Shown piece after piece: positions 20,771 to 31,106 of a stretch of 48,098 bases of DNA. The position numbers and the translations under genes were made by a program. The notes below the pieces were generated by a model. It was given only the letters and a program-made list of their open reading frames with translations, made no database searches and was not told the origin of the DNA. Within the stretch, counting starts at the first letter, position 1. Every line of letters begins with the position of its first letter. Origin of the DNA: Venturia oleaginea (lineage: Eukaryota; Ascomycota; Dothideomycetes; Venturiales; Venturiaceae); the NCBI GenBank assembly GCA_013176395.1, contig JABMLP010000053.1, positions 1 to 48,098 on the forward strand. Direction: 5' to 3'.

Positions 20771-21865
20771 GTGTCCGCTGAAGACCGCGAATCTTCCATT
20801 TCCTCCTGTCTCCCTACGCATCTTGATCCGAAATAGCTTCTCACGCTTCAAAATTCGCTGTTCCTGGGCCTCTGGACACGGAAGCTATGCGCAAAATGAT
20901 AAACCAAATGACGACTCTGGGTTTAAAGGGACTGGGCACGCCTACGGACGATATCGAAGAGTTCTGGACAGATATCTCTCTCCCTGATGGCTGGATTTCC
21001 AAATCCCTAGTCATACGTCCAAAATCGATATCACGCCAAGTCTCAATGTCTGAACGCAAGGACAAGCACCCTTTGATTGTCTGCTTTTACGGTGGAGGAT
21101 TCACCGCAGGACGACCAGATCAAATCACTCGACCCGGGAGAGAATTTGCAGAAAGGTTTGGAGCCGTAGTTATCTGTCCAGATTACAGACTTGTTCCCGA
21201 GGTGCGCTGGCCAACTCCGATGGAAGATGGCTATAATATTCTGTCCTACCTTTCCAAGAAGGCCGAGACAGCTTTTGGTGCAGATCTTGATGGACCTGGT
21301 GGTGGTTTCATTCTCGCGGGCGACAGCGTAGGAGCCGCCATTGCGGCAGCTTTATGGGGCGTACACTTCTTTGGCGGCAAGGACTGAGAGACTTGCCAAA
21401 ATTGTCACAGGGTTATGTGTTTGCATTGCATGGCTGTTCACAAATGAGACTGTGCTACATCAATATCGCAATATATGGACTTCAAGAGAAGATAACAAAA
21501 CGACTGCGGGCTTCAATATCGCCACCGTCTTCCAAGTTGAGGCAGGCTTGCAACCAGACGTCAAGTCGCTCTGGTTCTCACAGTGTCATAACATGAGCAC
21601 AAACAAATCGAAAATGCGATTGCCTCCAGTCTAGCTACAAGCATGCGGTCTTGACCCACTTCGGGACGATGCTGTCGTCTTTGAAAGGATGCTTACTTCT
21701 GCTGGTGCTGAAACTCGGATCGATGTATTTAAGGAAGACGGGCACACATCATGGACAGCGCTGCCGGCTAAACTTAAGAGCCGTGACCCGACGATCGGAG
21801 GGGCACTCATGGATGGGATGTCTTGGTTGCTCCATGGCAATCCAAAAATAACATCCAGTCTTTGA
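20771..21865 (+). pseudogene. alpha/beta hydrolase (HSL/esterase-lipase group), broken
   Basis: The oxyanion-hole block YGGGFTAGRP (HGGG class), the nucleophile elbow GDSVG, the Asp-bearing 'GLDPLRDD' and the His-bearing 'DGHTSW' occur in the expected order, so the full catalytic triad can be traced. Breaks are a one-base frame change near 20837 before 'IAS', a one-base insertion near 21384 just after GGKD, and a TAG at 21632-21634 before the Asp motif. The likely ancestral start is near 20771, where GTG stands in place of ATG. Natural substrate unknown. Confidence 0.8.
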
Positions 21866-22371
21866 TCACCGAAATCCAACAATCCCATTATCCGCCCGCC
21901 AGATCAAAACACGAAAAGTGAAATCCCCCACTGGCATCGTGTTTTCTACTGAGCATGTGGCTTCTGGGATTCCTCTTGCAGGAGTACTAAACGCTAGGTT
22001 TTATGTCCGAACACGCGTCAGAAGACGAATGTAGATATTTCGTACTGGAGTAAATTAAGCTGCTGGACCGACGACTTATAGACATGCGATATACTTGAAG
22101 TTTTATACCACTGATCTACTGCTCACGATTAATTACCGAGACAGATTCGACAACCGTATTTGGAGATCTGTATTGCGAACATTCTGGCAATCTAATTGTT
22201 GATAATGGCCAGATATTTATCAATATTGATCTCGAGTTGGCGGAACTTGTTTGTAAATTGATATCGCTAAATTTCCAACAATTTGATAGATGTTGCCAGA
22301 ATTTTATCAACAATAATCCCGAATTGGAGCATTCTAAATTTTGAAAAAAGTTTGAAGTGCTTGATTATTTA
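21866..22371. repeat. AT-rich spacer with an imperfect ~145-bp palindrome
   Basis: At about 22176-22206 'ATTCTGGCAATCTAATTG' and 'TTGTTGATAA' are mirrored at 22284-22320 by 'GATGTTGCCAGAAT' and 'TTATCAACAA'. This could be a small foldback/MITE. No target duplication was identified. Confidence 0.4.
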
Positions 22372-23122
22372 TCGCTATCGATAATTCCCTGGCAATCGAA
22401 ACTTTGAATAACGTGTTCGATCACCCAACCCGTCAGATCGCCCAACCGGTCAAAATTTGCCAAGACCCCAACTACTCTTCTTATTCTACTACGTCTCAAC
22501 AACGTAATGAGTTACTACTCCAACACGAAGGGAGAATTCACCTTGCAATCCAAGCTTTGAATACCGCCCAACTCCGAAGCCAACGGGCTGCTGCGAGCGC
22601 CTTCAACGTTAAACAACAAACCCTCTCCGATCGCGTCAGAGGAGTCCCATTTATCCTCGAAAGACCACCAAACGGTCGGAAACTTACCCTTACCGAAGAG
22701 CAAACGCTTGTCCGATATATCCTCGACCTCGATTCGCGAGGATTTGCGCCCCGGCTGTGTGCGGTGGCAGATATGTACTATAGAGTATGGGACTGCAGCA
22801 GCGCAGGTAGCTGCAGAGGCGTCTGTAGCACCTCAGGGATCGAAGAAGGCTCGTGGTAGTGGTGATCAAGAAACAGCCCGACCAACTCAACGGCGCTGTG
22901 GGAACTGCTGCGCAACTGGGCATAAAGCGCGAACTTGTAAAAAAGATATCGAGATATCTTCTGAATCAGATAGCAGCACGACGGACTTGGAATCTATTGT
23001 TAATAGCGATGAAATTGAAGAGTCGTAATATAAGATGGTCGCGCCAAGAAATTTTGACCGGTCGGGTGATCTGACGGGTTGGGTGATCGAATACGTTATT
23101 GCTAGAAAATTATCGATATCGA
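22372..23122 (+). mobile_element. second pogo/Fot1-like deletion derivative (751 bp)
   Basis: Long inverted ends: on both sides a block with TTCGATCACCCAACCCGTCA (22418-22437; mirrored near 23069-23088), preceded by ATCGATAATT. TA flanks (22370-22371, 23123-23124) fit a Tc1/pogo insertion. It is a different family from the element at 113-1220, judged by unrelated terminal repeats. Confidence 0.85.
22404..23028 (+). pseudogene. pogo-type transposase remnant: HTH and zinc knuckle only
   Basis: 22404-22790 encodes a psq/CENP-B-type DNA-binding region ('LVRYILDLDSRGFAPRL'). 22770-23028, in another frame, encodes a C-terminal CCHC knuckle (C-x2-C-x4-H-x4-C in CGNCCATGHKARTC) and an acidic serine-rich tail. 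The catalytic DDE domain between them has been deleted and the junction (about 22772-22795) is out of frame. The first in-frame start is not ATG, so expression is doubtful. Confidence 0.8.
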
Positions 23123-25741
23123 TATTCATTTTAGGTGTATCTAGCTAGATAAAACAGTTGTTCGCCTTTTCCGAGAGTTGGAAGGCAAGGAAGCGATTCT
23201 CGATATAATACGCCCGATTTCAGTTTTCGCAATGCCCTCTGCCGGTGAATGAGCTTTTTGCAAATTGTTACACGCGATGGTCCCTAGGATATTTCAGTAT
23301 GCTCAAATTTCTGCCCTAATGACGGCCAATCTTCAAGTATACTCAATGATCCCGAACCTTTAGACCACGCTTCCAGTCTTCCAACTCTTCTCCTGAGGCT
23401 GCTTTCTGAGAAATGATTTGATTTATCGTCTCGATCATAGTCTGGCTTTCTTTGCTTTGGGGGATTTGGTCTTGCCAGCTAATCTTCACCCATCACCTTC
23501 AACCTCGGCTATCAACTGTCGCAATCGGTTTCGACCAGTCTTCCTGTCTTCCAACTCTTCTCCTGATACAGCTTTCTTCGAGATGATCTTACCCACCGTC
23601 TTGATGACAGTCCTGTAGCGGATCAGGTCAGGAATTCCACTGCTACGAATCTTCTATCCTTCCAATAAATCCTGCTTATCCTCCCAGATTATATCTCGCA
23701 TGAGGGCTGCTCGCTCTGTGGGATTTAGAAATCCAAAGAACTATTGAGTACGATATCGAGTATTATCTTTATTGTGATGTGAAGAGGTTTCGCTCGTGGT
23801 ATCGTCGTAAAAGTCAGACTCTCTGCTTGCCAATTATCAACGTTCACCAGCGCTGAGCTTGTGGCTAGTAGGAAAGGTAGAGTGCCCATTAGATGAGGAG
23901 ACTGATGGGCTGGGTCGGAAATGCTTGTTAGAGTTTGGTGTACCCGCCGTACTCTAGGGAGTGTTGGGAGACGGCCTCACTTGCAAGCGCGCAGTTGGGT
24001 TCGCCGACCGAAAAGTGTCAGCCGTATTTCCAAGCTCTTCACGATTGTCTGGTTGTGACTACATGATGGATGGTTCAAGAGTAGATGTGTAGGCAGTGAC
24101 GACTGATATTTATGAAGTAGTTGTTGAGTTGATGGAGGATAAGATGGTGGAAGAGCTTAAGGAGTGAGTTTTTGTGGAGCCGGCGGAACCGGGGATAAAG
24201 AAGGAGAGTGATGGGTAAGGTGAGGAATGGAGTTACGGGTAATGTCAAAGTGAGATTTGACACTCAGGGGTACCGTAATGATGTGAAAAGATGATACGCG
24301 CCGTAAGGAGGGCCGATCTCTGCGTTCAGCAGGAGATATTAAATTGAAGAGTTCCCTCATAAGGCTTATTCGATTCGTTCAAGTGTGAAAGGACCATACC
24401 CGCCGTAAGCAGGGCAAACCTCTGAGCGCGGCCAGAGATATGTAGAAAGTATTGATTGAAACTTGCTACGGAGGTGGCCGGAAGGCCCCTATATAAGCGC
24501 CCAGCGCTATCCCCAAATGGGACACAAACAAACAAGGAGAATAGCCACTTCCTCCAACAAGATATTGAGATTGAAGAGTGCTATCAAATAGCTCATTGGA
24601 TTCCGTCAAGTGTGAAAGGACGAAGCGGGCCAATTTGTCGGCGGAATTTTGAGCGCGCGGCGCGAGGCATTACGTCTTGCTATATCGGGTGCAGTTTTTG
24701 TGGTAGCCTGCTTAGGTAAGTCTGCAACCTGTCCAATCGTCGACTTTCACAGTCTGTCCCTCATAGTGACAACAGATATCCCATTGCGGTATTTTCCGTG
24801 TGGGAAATCGGCACTTTAGCAACAAGAACGACAAAGGTTAGTAATCGAGCTAGCAGTACGCGATTATGGTAGCATAGGATCTTAGGCCTACCTTTGTTCT
24901 TTCCGGATCATGCTGGTATTGAGTCCCATCTACACCTTGTATTTGTTTCGTACAGCAATAGTTTGTTGCTGGATTCTTGAATTTTTCTTCTCCTTTCTTT
25001 TTAGGGTTGCAGCAGGCTCGCTCACTTTCCGGGCCTGCTGTTGCAAGACTGCGGGTTTTAGCTACGGAGACTGGTGATTAATTATCCGAGATACTTACCA
25101 GATAAGGTATCCGAAGATAATAGCAAGAGGGGCAGAACGCATGATTTAGTAGGTAATAGGAAGTTGTTAAACGTGGGGTAAGAAACTGCGGTTAAAGTGG
25201 GCAGACTGAAAGAGAACTGGGCTTTGGGGAAGAGGAGGTGAAAGAGAACTGGTCTTCGGGAGAGAGGAGGCGTACGAGGATATTAAATATACCCCTAGAC
25301 CGCCTAACGAGGCTCGAGGAATACCAAATACTTTAGTATATAGGATACTATATTATCTGGGTAAAGCAACGTGCCCCATTGGTATAAAAACGTGCGGTGT
25401 TCTACGGGGATCTATGTTCATTATTAGATACCCGCCGTAATGCTACGGATACTGCCACGTGGACATGTATTTGTTTGTATTCGTGTCACGGGCTAGACCC
25501 TTGTGCCTTCATCTAGGCTTTGCCTATCTCGCTAGGGCAAGCTTGTGAATGGCTTGACATCTCCTGTCAAACCTCGGAATGATTCTGTGGCAAGCATGTG
25601 AATGGCTTGGCATCTCCTTCAAGAGGAGTTTGCAATCGTGTATCTATCTTTTCCTCCTTAGCTAGATTGTATTGCACATTTGGGTAGTTCTCCCTGGTAT
25701 CCAGGCATGATCTTAACCCGTCACAATTACTCTAACTCGAA
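23123..25741. other. gene-poor, repeat-rich region
   Basis: No conserved gene recognised. Near 23374-23400 and 23543-23570 the motif 'GTCTTCCAACTCTTCTCCTG' recurs as part of a diverged ~170-bp duplication. Near 24330 and 24560 a ~230-bp unit recurs ('CAAGTGTGAAAGGAC' is the clearest shared part). 24490-24500 has a TATATAAG box. At 25441 'TGCTACGGATACTGCCACGT' resembles the start of the chromovirus LTR and may be a relic. 25538-25630 contains two diverged copies of a 'GTGAATGGCTTG' unit. Confidence 0.5.
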
Positions 25742-26734
25742 AGCGGACAGGCTCTACCTGTGCCCCCAGACCAAGTCAAGGCAATTCAGCTCAAAAGCGG
25801 AGATCTGAGCATCAGAACGGCGACAGATAGTGAAATGCAGCTTCTCAGACAATTCACGGAGGACTGGACCCCACCTATTGGGAACGGGACGTCAGTACGA
25901 AATTCAACGTATGGCGTTCTTGTACATAGCATACGTACTAGTACGATGGATACAGACAAATTCGAGGAAACTAGAGACGCCATTCTGCAAGACAATAAGC
26001 CGTTTATCCCAACCGCGGACATCAAATACATTGGATGGTTGACCCGGAAGACGCCAACAAAAGCGATGTCGTCGGTCATCATCGAGTTCACCAAGTCTGA
26101 GGACGCAAACAAGATCATCGATGAAGGTTTGGTGTGGCAAGGGGAGATGTGTCAAAGCGAACGATACCAGAGACAATGCCGACTGAAGCAGTGCTTTCAG
26201 TGCTACAAATACGGCCACATAGGAACTCAATGCAAAGCAGCGAAAACATGTGGCTACTGTGCGCAAGAACATAGTTCTAGGGACTGCCCTTCGAAGACTG
26301 GACAGACCACACTTAGAAAATGCGCCAATTGCCAGGTAGCCCATGAAGCATGGAGTCAACAATGCCCAACTAGGAAGGAGGAACTCACCCGGACAAAGGC
26401 AGCGTATGCGAACAGACCACGGTATCACCCTACGATGTTCACCTGTGATGAAATACCTATTCAAAATTCCGCCCGAGAACCTCCTGGAAGAACGAGGTCA
26501 ACCACAGACCTGACCTCACGCCAAGGGCCAAGGACCAGAGGGATGCAACTATTACCTGGAAATGGACAAAAGAGACCTGCTCCAGGAGACAAGGAGAACG
26601 AAGGATCACACCAGAGTCAAAGGCCACAAAGAGCAACGAAGATGTCGAGGAGGGCGCTTGAGGCGCTAGAGGGCAATACCCTAACATGTAGAAACACACA
26701 ATACATGGAAATCGATGAGGACTCGGATCTATGA
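25742..26734 (+). CDS. LINE ORF1 (Gag-like nucleic-acid-binding protein), 5' partial
   Basis: About 330 codons open after a TAA, with no ATG near the start, so the N-terminus is probably missing. Three CCHC-type knuckles stand in a row at about residues 150-210 (C-x2-C-x4-H-x4-C in CFQCYKYGHIGTQC; then CGYC...C and CANC...C, the last with longer spacing). A basic, Gln/Arg-rich tail follows. ORF1 proteins coat the LINE RNA in the ribonucleoprotein. The stop TGA overlaps the ORF2 start as ATGA (26731-26734). Confidence 0.75.
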   Translation, partial: SGQALPVPPDQVKAIQLKSGDLSIRTATDSEMQLLRQFTEDWTPPIGNGTSVRNSTYGVLVHSIRTSTMDTDKFEETRDAILQDNKPFIPTADIKYIGWLTRKTPTKAMSSVIIEFTKSEDANKIIDEGLVWQGEMCQSERYQRQCRLKQCFQCYKYGHIGTQCKAAKTCGYCAQEHSSRDCPSKTGQTTLRKCANCQVAHEAWSQQCPTRKEELTRTKAAYANRPRYHPTMFTCDEIPIQNSAREPPGRTRSTTDLTSRQGPRTRGMQLLPGNGQKRPAPGDKENEGSHQSQRPQRATKMSRRALEALEGNTLTCRNTQYMEIDEDSDL

Positions 26735-29700
26735 AAGAGAAGGACCAACTTAATATACTACAGTACAACGTACGCAAATCAAGGGATACGGTTATGGCAA
26801 CTCTACTCCGTGATCCAAGAGTAGCAGAATACGATATTATTGCTATCCAAGAACCGTGGCGCAACCCCTTCATGTCGACAACACTCCACCTAGCGAAGAA
26901 TATACTCCACTTATACTACCCGACAACGAACGAGGAGGATGGCCCAGCAAGGGTGTGTTTCTTTGTCAACAAAAGGCTAGACCACGGCAGCCTGCAATTC
27001 GAACAGCACACAAGAGACGTCTGCTCATTGAAAATCAGTATCAGCAATGGCGATCAAACAGAAGACGAGCTGGTAATACACAACGTCTGCAATACGGTCC
27101 AAAACATGCCAAACCGCATCAGCTCACTGCCGACCCTAAGAGCTCGATTGGAGGAACACGCGCTGACAGAACAGATGGTATTAGGCGACTTGAACTTACA
27201 CCATAGAATGTGGGGCGGCGCGCAGGTCGTACACGAAGATCGAGAAGCGGAAGAACTTATCGAAATTATGGAGAGATTTGATATATCAAGCATGCTACAG
27301 CCCGGTACGGTAACATACGAAGAAGGTAGCAGCAGGACGACGATTGATATGTGCTGGATGACATTAGGCTTGATTGACAGGACCATCAGTAGCAGAGTAG
27401 ACAGAGAGCTAGACCACGACTCAGACCACCTCCCCATCAGCATCATACTGGATCTCCGGACGCGCTCCACGGAAATCAGGCCAAGATACAACTGGAAACT
27501 CCTAGACTGCAAGGAGTTCTGCGGGACGCTCAGAGACACCCTACCGGCACGAAGGAGACCAAGGACGAAAGCAGCGCTAGACATGTACACGATGGAGTTA
27601 TACAAAGCGATCAAAGATGCAGCAGCGAAGACAATTCCCCTCACGAGACCATGTACCAAGGCGAAAGAGGGATGGGACGGAACATGCTCGAGAGCATTGG
27701 CAGATACAAAACGCCTAAGGCGTATACACGAGAGAAGACACACGGAGGAGACATGGGAAAACTACCGCGAGGCGAGGAACCACAAGACACGGACGATCAA
27801 GAAGGCGCTCCGGAAAGCACATAGAAACCGCGTAGAAATGGCAGCAAGCTCCACTGAATCCCTCTGGAAAATGGCCAAGTGGGCGCGCAATAGAGAAAGC
27901 CAGCCCCCAAGTGTGACGCCAATTATCAAGTGTCCGACGACCAGCAACCAGGCTACACCCTCGGCAAAAACGATTCTCCTTCGGGACGCCTTCTTCCCAG
28001 CACCGCCAGAAGCAGACCTCGACGATCTACAGGATGCAAGATATGATGATTGTATACCAATGCCAAACGTTACTGAGAAGGAGGTACTGGACGCAATACA
28101 AGCAGCGTCACCCTTCAAGGCCCCGGGACCGAATGGGATCCCAAACAAGTCCTTGCAGACGGCATCTTATATGTTGTTGGGACACCTGATGACAATCATG
28201 AATCAGCGCCTACAACTGGGCCACTACCCGACACATTTCCGAAGCTCGACCACGGTAGTGCTGCGCAAACTAGGGAAGGACGACTACTCGATTCCAAAGG
28301 CATACCGACCTATTGCGCTCCTGAATACGATTGGCAAGGCCATGGACGCAGTAATCGCTAAGAGACTTAGCTACCTGGTGGAAACACCAAGTCATCCCAA
28401 GGATGCACATGGGAGGCAGGAAGTTAAGATCAACGGAACACGCACTACACGCTGTAAACGAGAGAATCTACAACGCTTGGAACAACAGAAAAGGACAAGT
28501 CGCTAGCCTGCTGCTCCTTGACGTGTCGGGCGCCTTCGATAACGTATCCCACAAGAGACTCCTACACAATCTTCGGAAAAGAAAAGTTGATGAGAGAACA
28601 GTACGATGGATTGCTAGCTTCCTGAGCGATAGACGCACGTGAATTGTCATCGATGGCTACGAATCTGACGAGTACACGGTCGAGACTGGAGTACCACAGG
28701 GATCGCTCCTATCCCCCATCTTATACATATTCTACAACTCTGACCTTATTGAGCAATACGACTCAGGCGACGATACTGCAGCTACAGGCTATATCGATGA
28801 CGCAGCCATACTTACATGGGGCAACACAACAGAGGAAACGTGCAAGAAACTCGAAAACGCGCTAGAAAAGGCAAACTGTTGGTTGGGCAAAGACACATGC
28901 ATCAAAATTCGCCCCAGAAAAGTTCCAACTGACACACTTCACAAGAAGACGCACCCGTATAAACACACAACAGCCCGTTCAGACGGCATGGGGATGCATT
29001 GCGCCTAAGACAACGTGCAAATATCTAGGCGTGACGCTAGACAGCAAACTCCAGTGGAAGGAACACATCGAAGAAATCAAGCGGAAAACTACGAAAACAG
29101 TGAACGCACTGTGCTCTCTGGGTAGCTCAACATGGGGCGTCAGTCTGCTAGATATGCGAAAAATCTACCGCGGAGTAGTAGTCCCTCAGATGATGTACGC
29201 GTGCTCAATCTGGTCGAATTTAGGACTGAGGGGAAAACCATACACGAGAAAAACGCTCGATACACTTCAGTCAATCCAAGCACGTGCAGCACGAATTATC
29301 TGTGGAGCGTTCAAAGCGACATCCAGAGTCGCCCTCGACATTGAGACCTACCTGCTCCCAGTCGAACAACAGATCTGGAAACACAACACCGAAACCCCCA
29401 GTCGTATACTCACGTGCCAAGACCTCCCTGAATTGCTAGATACTCAATTCGGAGAACCAAGGTCAAGACAACGAGCAAGCTACGATAGCCCATTATACAA
29501 CAAATATCGAGATGCCGAAGAGAAAGGAGCAGCGAATCTCGACAAGCGAGAGATAATCCCGCCGTTCGTAGCAGCACCATGGTGGCAAGGCCCAAAGACA
29601 CATATCGCACCAAGCGATGAAGCGGCACACTCTGAAAATGACTCCGTCACTAGATTCGAGGGTAATATTTGCATCTATACAGATGGGAGTAGCATAGACG

Positions 29701-30357
29701 GACATACAGGCGCTGCAGCAGTCTGACCGCTGAAAAGACAGACGAGAAGCACGTACATGGGCCCTGAGTCGACCTCCACGGTGTACGCAGCTGAACTTCA
29801 AGGAATAAATCTAGCGCTGCATATGGTTCAAACAGACATCGAGGCAGAAAACGAACGGAGAGACATCAATATCTTCACCGACAACCAGGCAGCGATACGC
29901 TCGCTGACAAGGCCGGAAGGCCGATCAGGAGCATACATTGTCAAGCGGATTGTACAACGGATCACACAACTTCACGAGTACGGAGCTATCGTGAACATCC
30001 GATGGATCCCTGCCCACGAGGGAATTGACGGGAACGAGGCCGCTGACCAAACCGCCAGGGAGGCCACTGGATGAGAGAAGACGGAGAGAAAGGACCAAGA
30101 GCTGATATGCCACCGGAACTGTACCCGCTAAGAACGACACTCAAGACGTGGTGCTGGAAGGTAGTGAATAGACAATGGTTGACTAGCTGGAAATCCGAGA
30201 CAAAGGGGAAAGCCACGAGGAGATGCACACCTAAGCCTACTAAAAGGGTGCTCCAGCTCCATCAAGACCGGAGCAAACGAGAAAGTGCAATCCTCGTACG
30301 GATGAGAACTGAAAAGATAGGGCTCAAGGCCTTCCTCTTCAGCCGACGTGTCCAAGG
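26731..30357 (+). pseudogene. LINE ORF2: endonuclease, reverse transcriptase, RNase H
   Basis: The endonuclease is complete: ILQYNVRKS, IQEPW, LGDLNLHH and the SDH catalytic motif (26755-27440). RT motifs follow (KAPGPNG; YRPIALL; LDVSGAFD; GVPQGSLLSPIL; YIDD at about 28792). RNase H is visible as YTDGS, AELQGI, TDNQAA and IPAHEGIDGNEAAD (29670-30060). Breaks are a frame change near 28400, TGA at 28639-28641, a frame change near 28900, TGA near 29724 and TGA near 30072. The C-terminal Cys/His region is missing because the element ends at 30357. Fully inactive. Confidence 0.9.
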
Positions 30358-30398
30358 TGTCAAAAGGTGGATGAAGCAGACTAAAGTCTGAATTGATG
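30358..30398 (-). repeat. inverted fragment of the copia-2 LTR
   Basis: TGTCAAAAGGTGGATG... is the reverse complement of the last 41 bp of the 129-bp LTR, ending at GATG next to the 5' LTR at 30400. It has one mismatch to the inverted LTR at 35751. See the palindrome finding. Confidence 0.85.
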
Positions 30399-30399
30399 G

Positions 30400-30528
30400 T
30401 GTCAAATGAACTCATTTCATTCACCTCATTTGTACTAGCTTGAACACGAGCCCCTCAATCGTGTATATATATGGGCATGCCCACGATCATCAATTCAGAC
30501 TTTAGTCTGCTTCATCTACCTTTTGACA
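30400..30528 (+). repeat. 5' LTR of copia-2 (129 bp)
   Basis: TGTCAAATGAACTC ... CTACCTTTTGACA. It contains a TATA stretch (GTGTATATATATGGGC, about 30463) followed by the palindrome GGGCATGCCC and, near the 3' end, the small hairpin AGACTTTAGTCT. One of the shortest copia LTRs one would expect to find. Confidence 0.92.
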
Positions 30529-30543
30529 GGTTATGAGCCCGGG
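30529..30543 (+). promoter_or_regulatory. primer binding site of copia-2
   Basis: GGTTATGAGCCCGGG immediately follows the LTR and is identical to the site at 1791. It is complementary to the initiator tRNA-Met anticodon arm. Confidence 0.88.
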
Positions 30544-30831
30544 CTTGCACTACCGCTGTGCCCATATATAATTTGACCTACCACGCAAAGCAGATTCCTT
30601 GGTGTTGAATCACCACGCGGCCAACGGCTTTCTATGACCCATTCGAACCCTCCCGCTGATCTCTCTCGCGTCAAGGCACACGAAAAATCTCAGAACCTCG
30701 TCGATTGCGCTTCTAGTTACTACAAGCCCTGTTCACGCCGCTTCTCAGGTCTCTCGCTCCCCTACACGTCAGAAACATCACCCGTACAGTTCCTATCGCT
30801 CATACAAATCCTTGCATTAGCTAAGTGGTCT

Positions 30832-31050
30832 TCGATCATGTCTCCGTGACCCGCTAGGACGGTGAGCAGACATGCACTCATGGCTGAAACTTAAGCCAAA
30901 TCTCTCGATCATGTCTCCGTGACCCGCTAGGACGGTGAGCAGACATGCACTCATGGCCGAAACTTAAGCCAGATCTCTCGATCATGTCTCCGTGACCCGC
31001 TAGGACGGTGAGCAGACATGCACTCATGGCTGAAACTTAAGCCAAATCTC
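30832..31050 (+). repeat. three 73-bp tandem leader repeats carrying upstream ORFs
   Basis: Units start at 30832, 30905 and 30978 and are nearly identical. Each holds (a) a stem with arms CATGTCTCCGT and ACGG...AGACATG, and (b) three ATG codons. One of them, at 30880, 30953 and 31026, starts ATG GCT/GCC GAA ACT TAA, which copies the first four gag codons at 31107 (Met-Ala-Glu-Thr) and then stops. The real gag has CAA where the copies have TAA. Confidence 0.92.
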
Positions 31051-31106
31051 CTCGACTGCGACGATGCGATACAATCACTAAGTCTTCATATTCTCAATCT
31101 ACACTC

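Larger units (their letters stand above)
25742..30357 (+). mobile_element. non-LTR retrotransposon (Tad1/I-like LINE), truncated at the 3' end and probably 5' too
   Basis: ORF1 with three zinc knuckles is followed by ORF2 with apurinic-type endonuclease, reverse transcriptase and RNase H, the order of the Tad1/I group. ORF1 has no ATG and follows a stop, suggesting 5' truncation, the usual fate of LINE copies. The 3' end is cut at 30357 by an LTR fragment of copia-2. No 3' tail or target duplication is visible. Confidence 0.88.

Noticed and set aside
21384..21390. An intron at the hydrolase frame break
   Set aside because: Coding similarity continues directly on both sides of a single extra base; no GT...AG gap is needed.
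30832..31050. CRISPR-like array
   Set aside because: Units are contiguous tandem repeats without unique spacers, in a eukaryotic retrotransposon leader.
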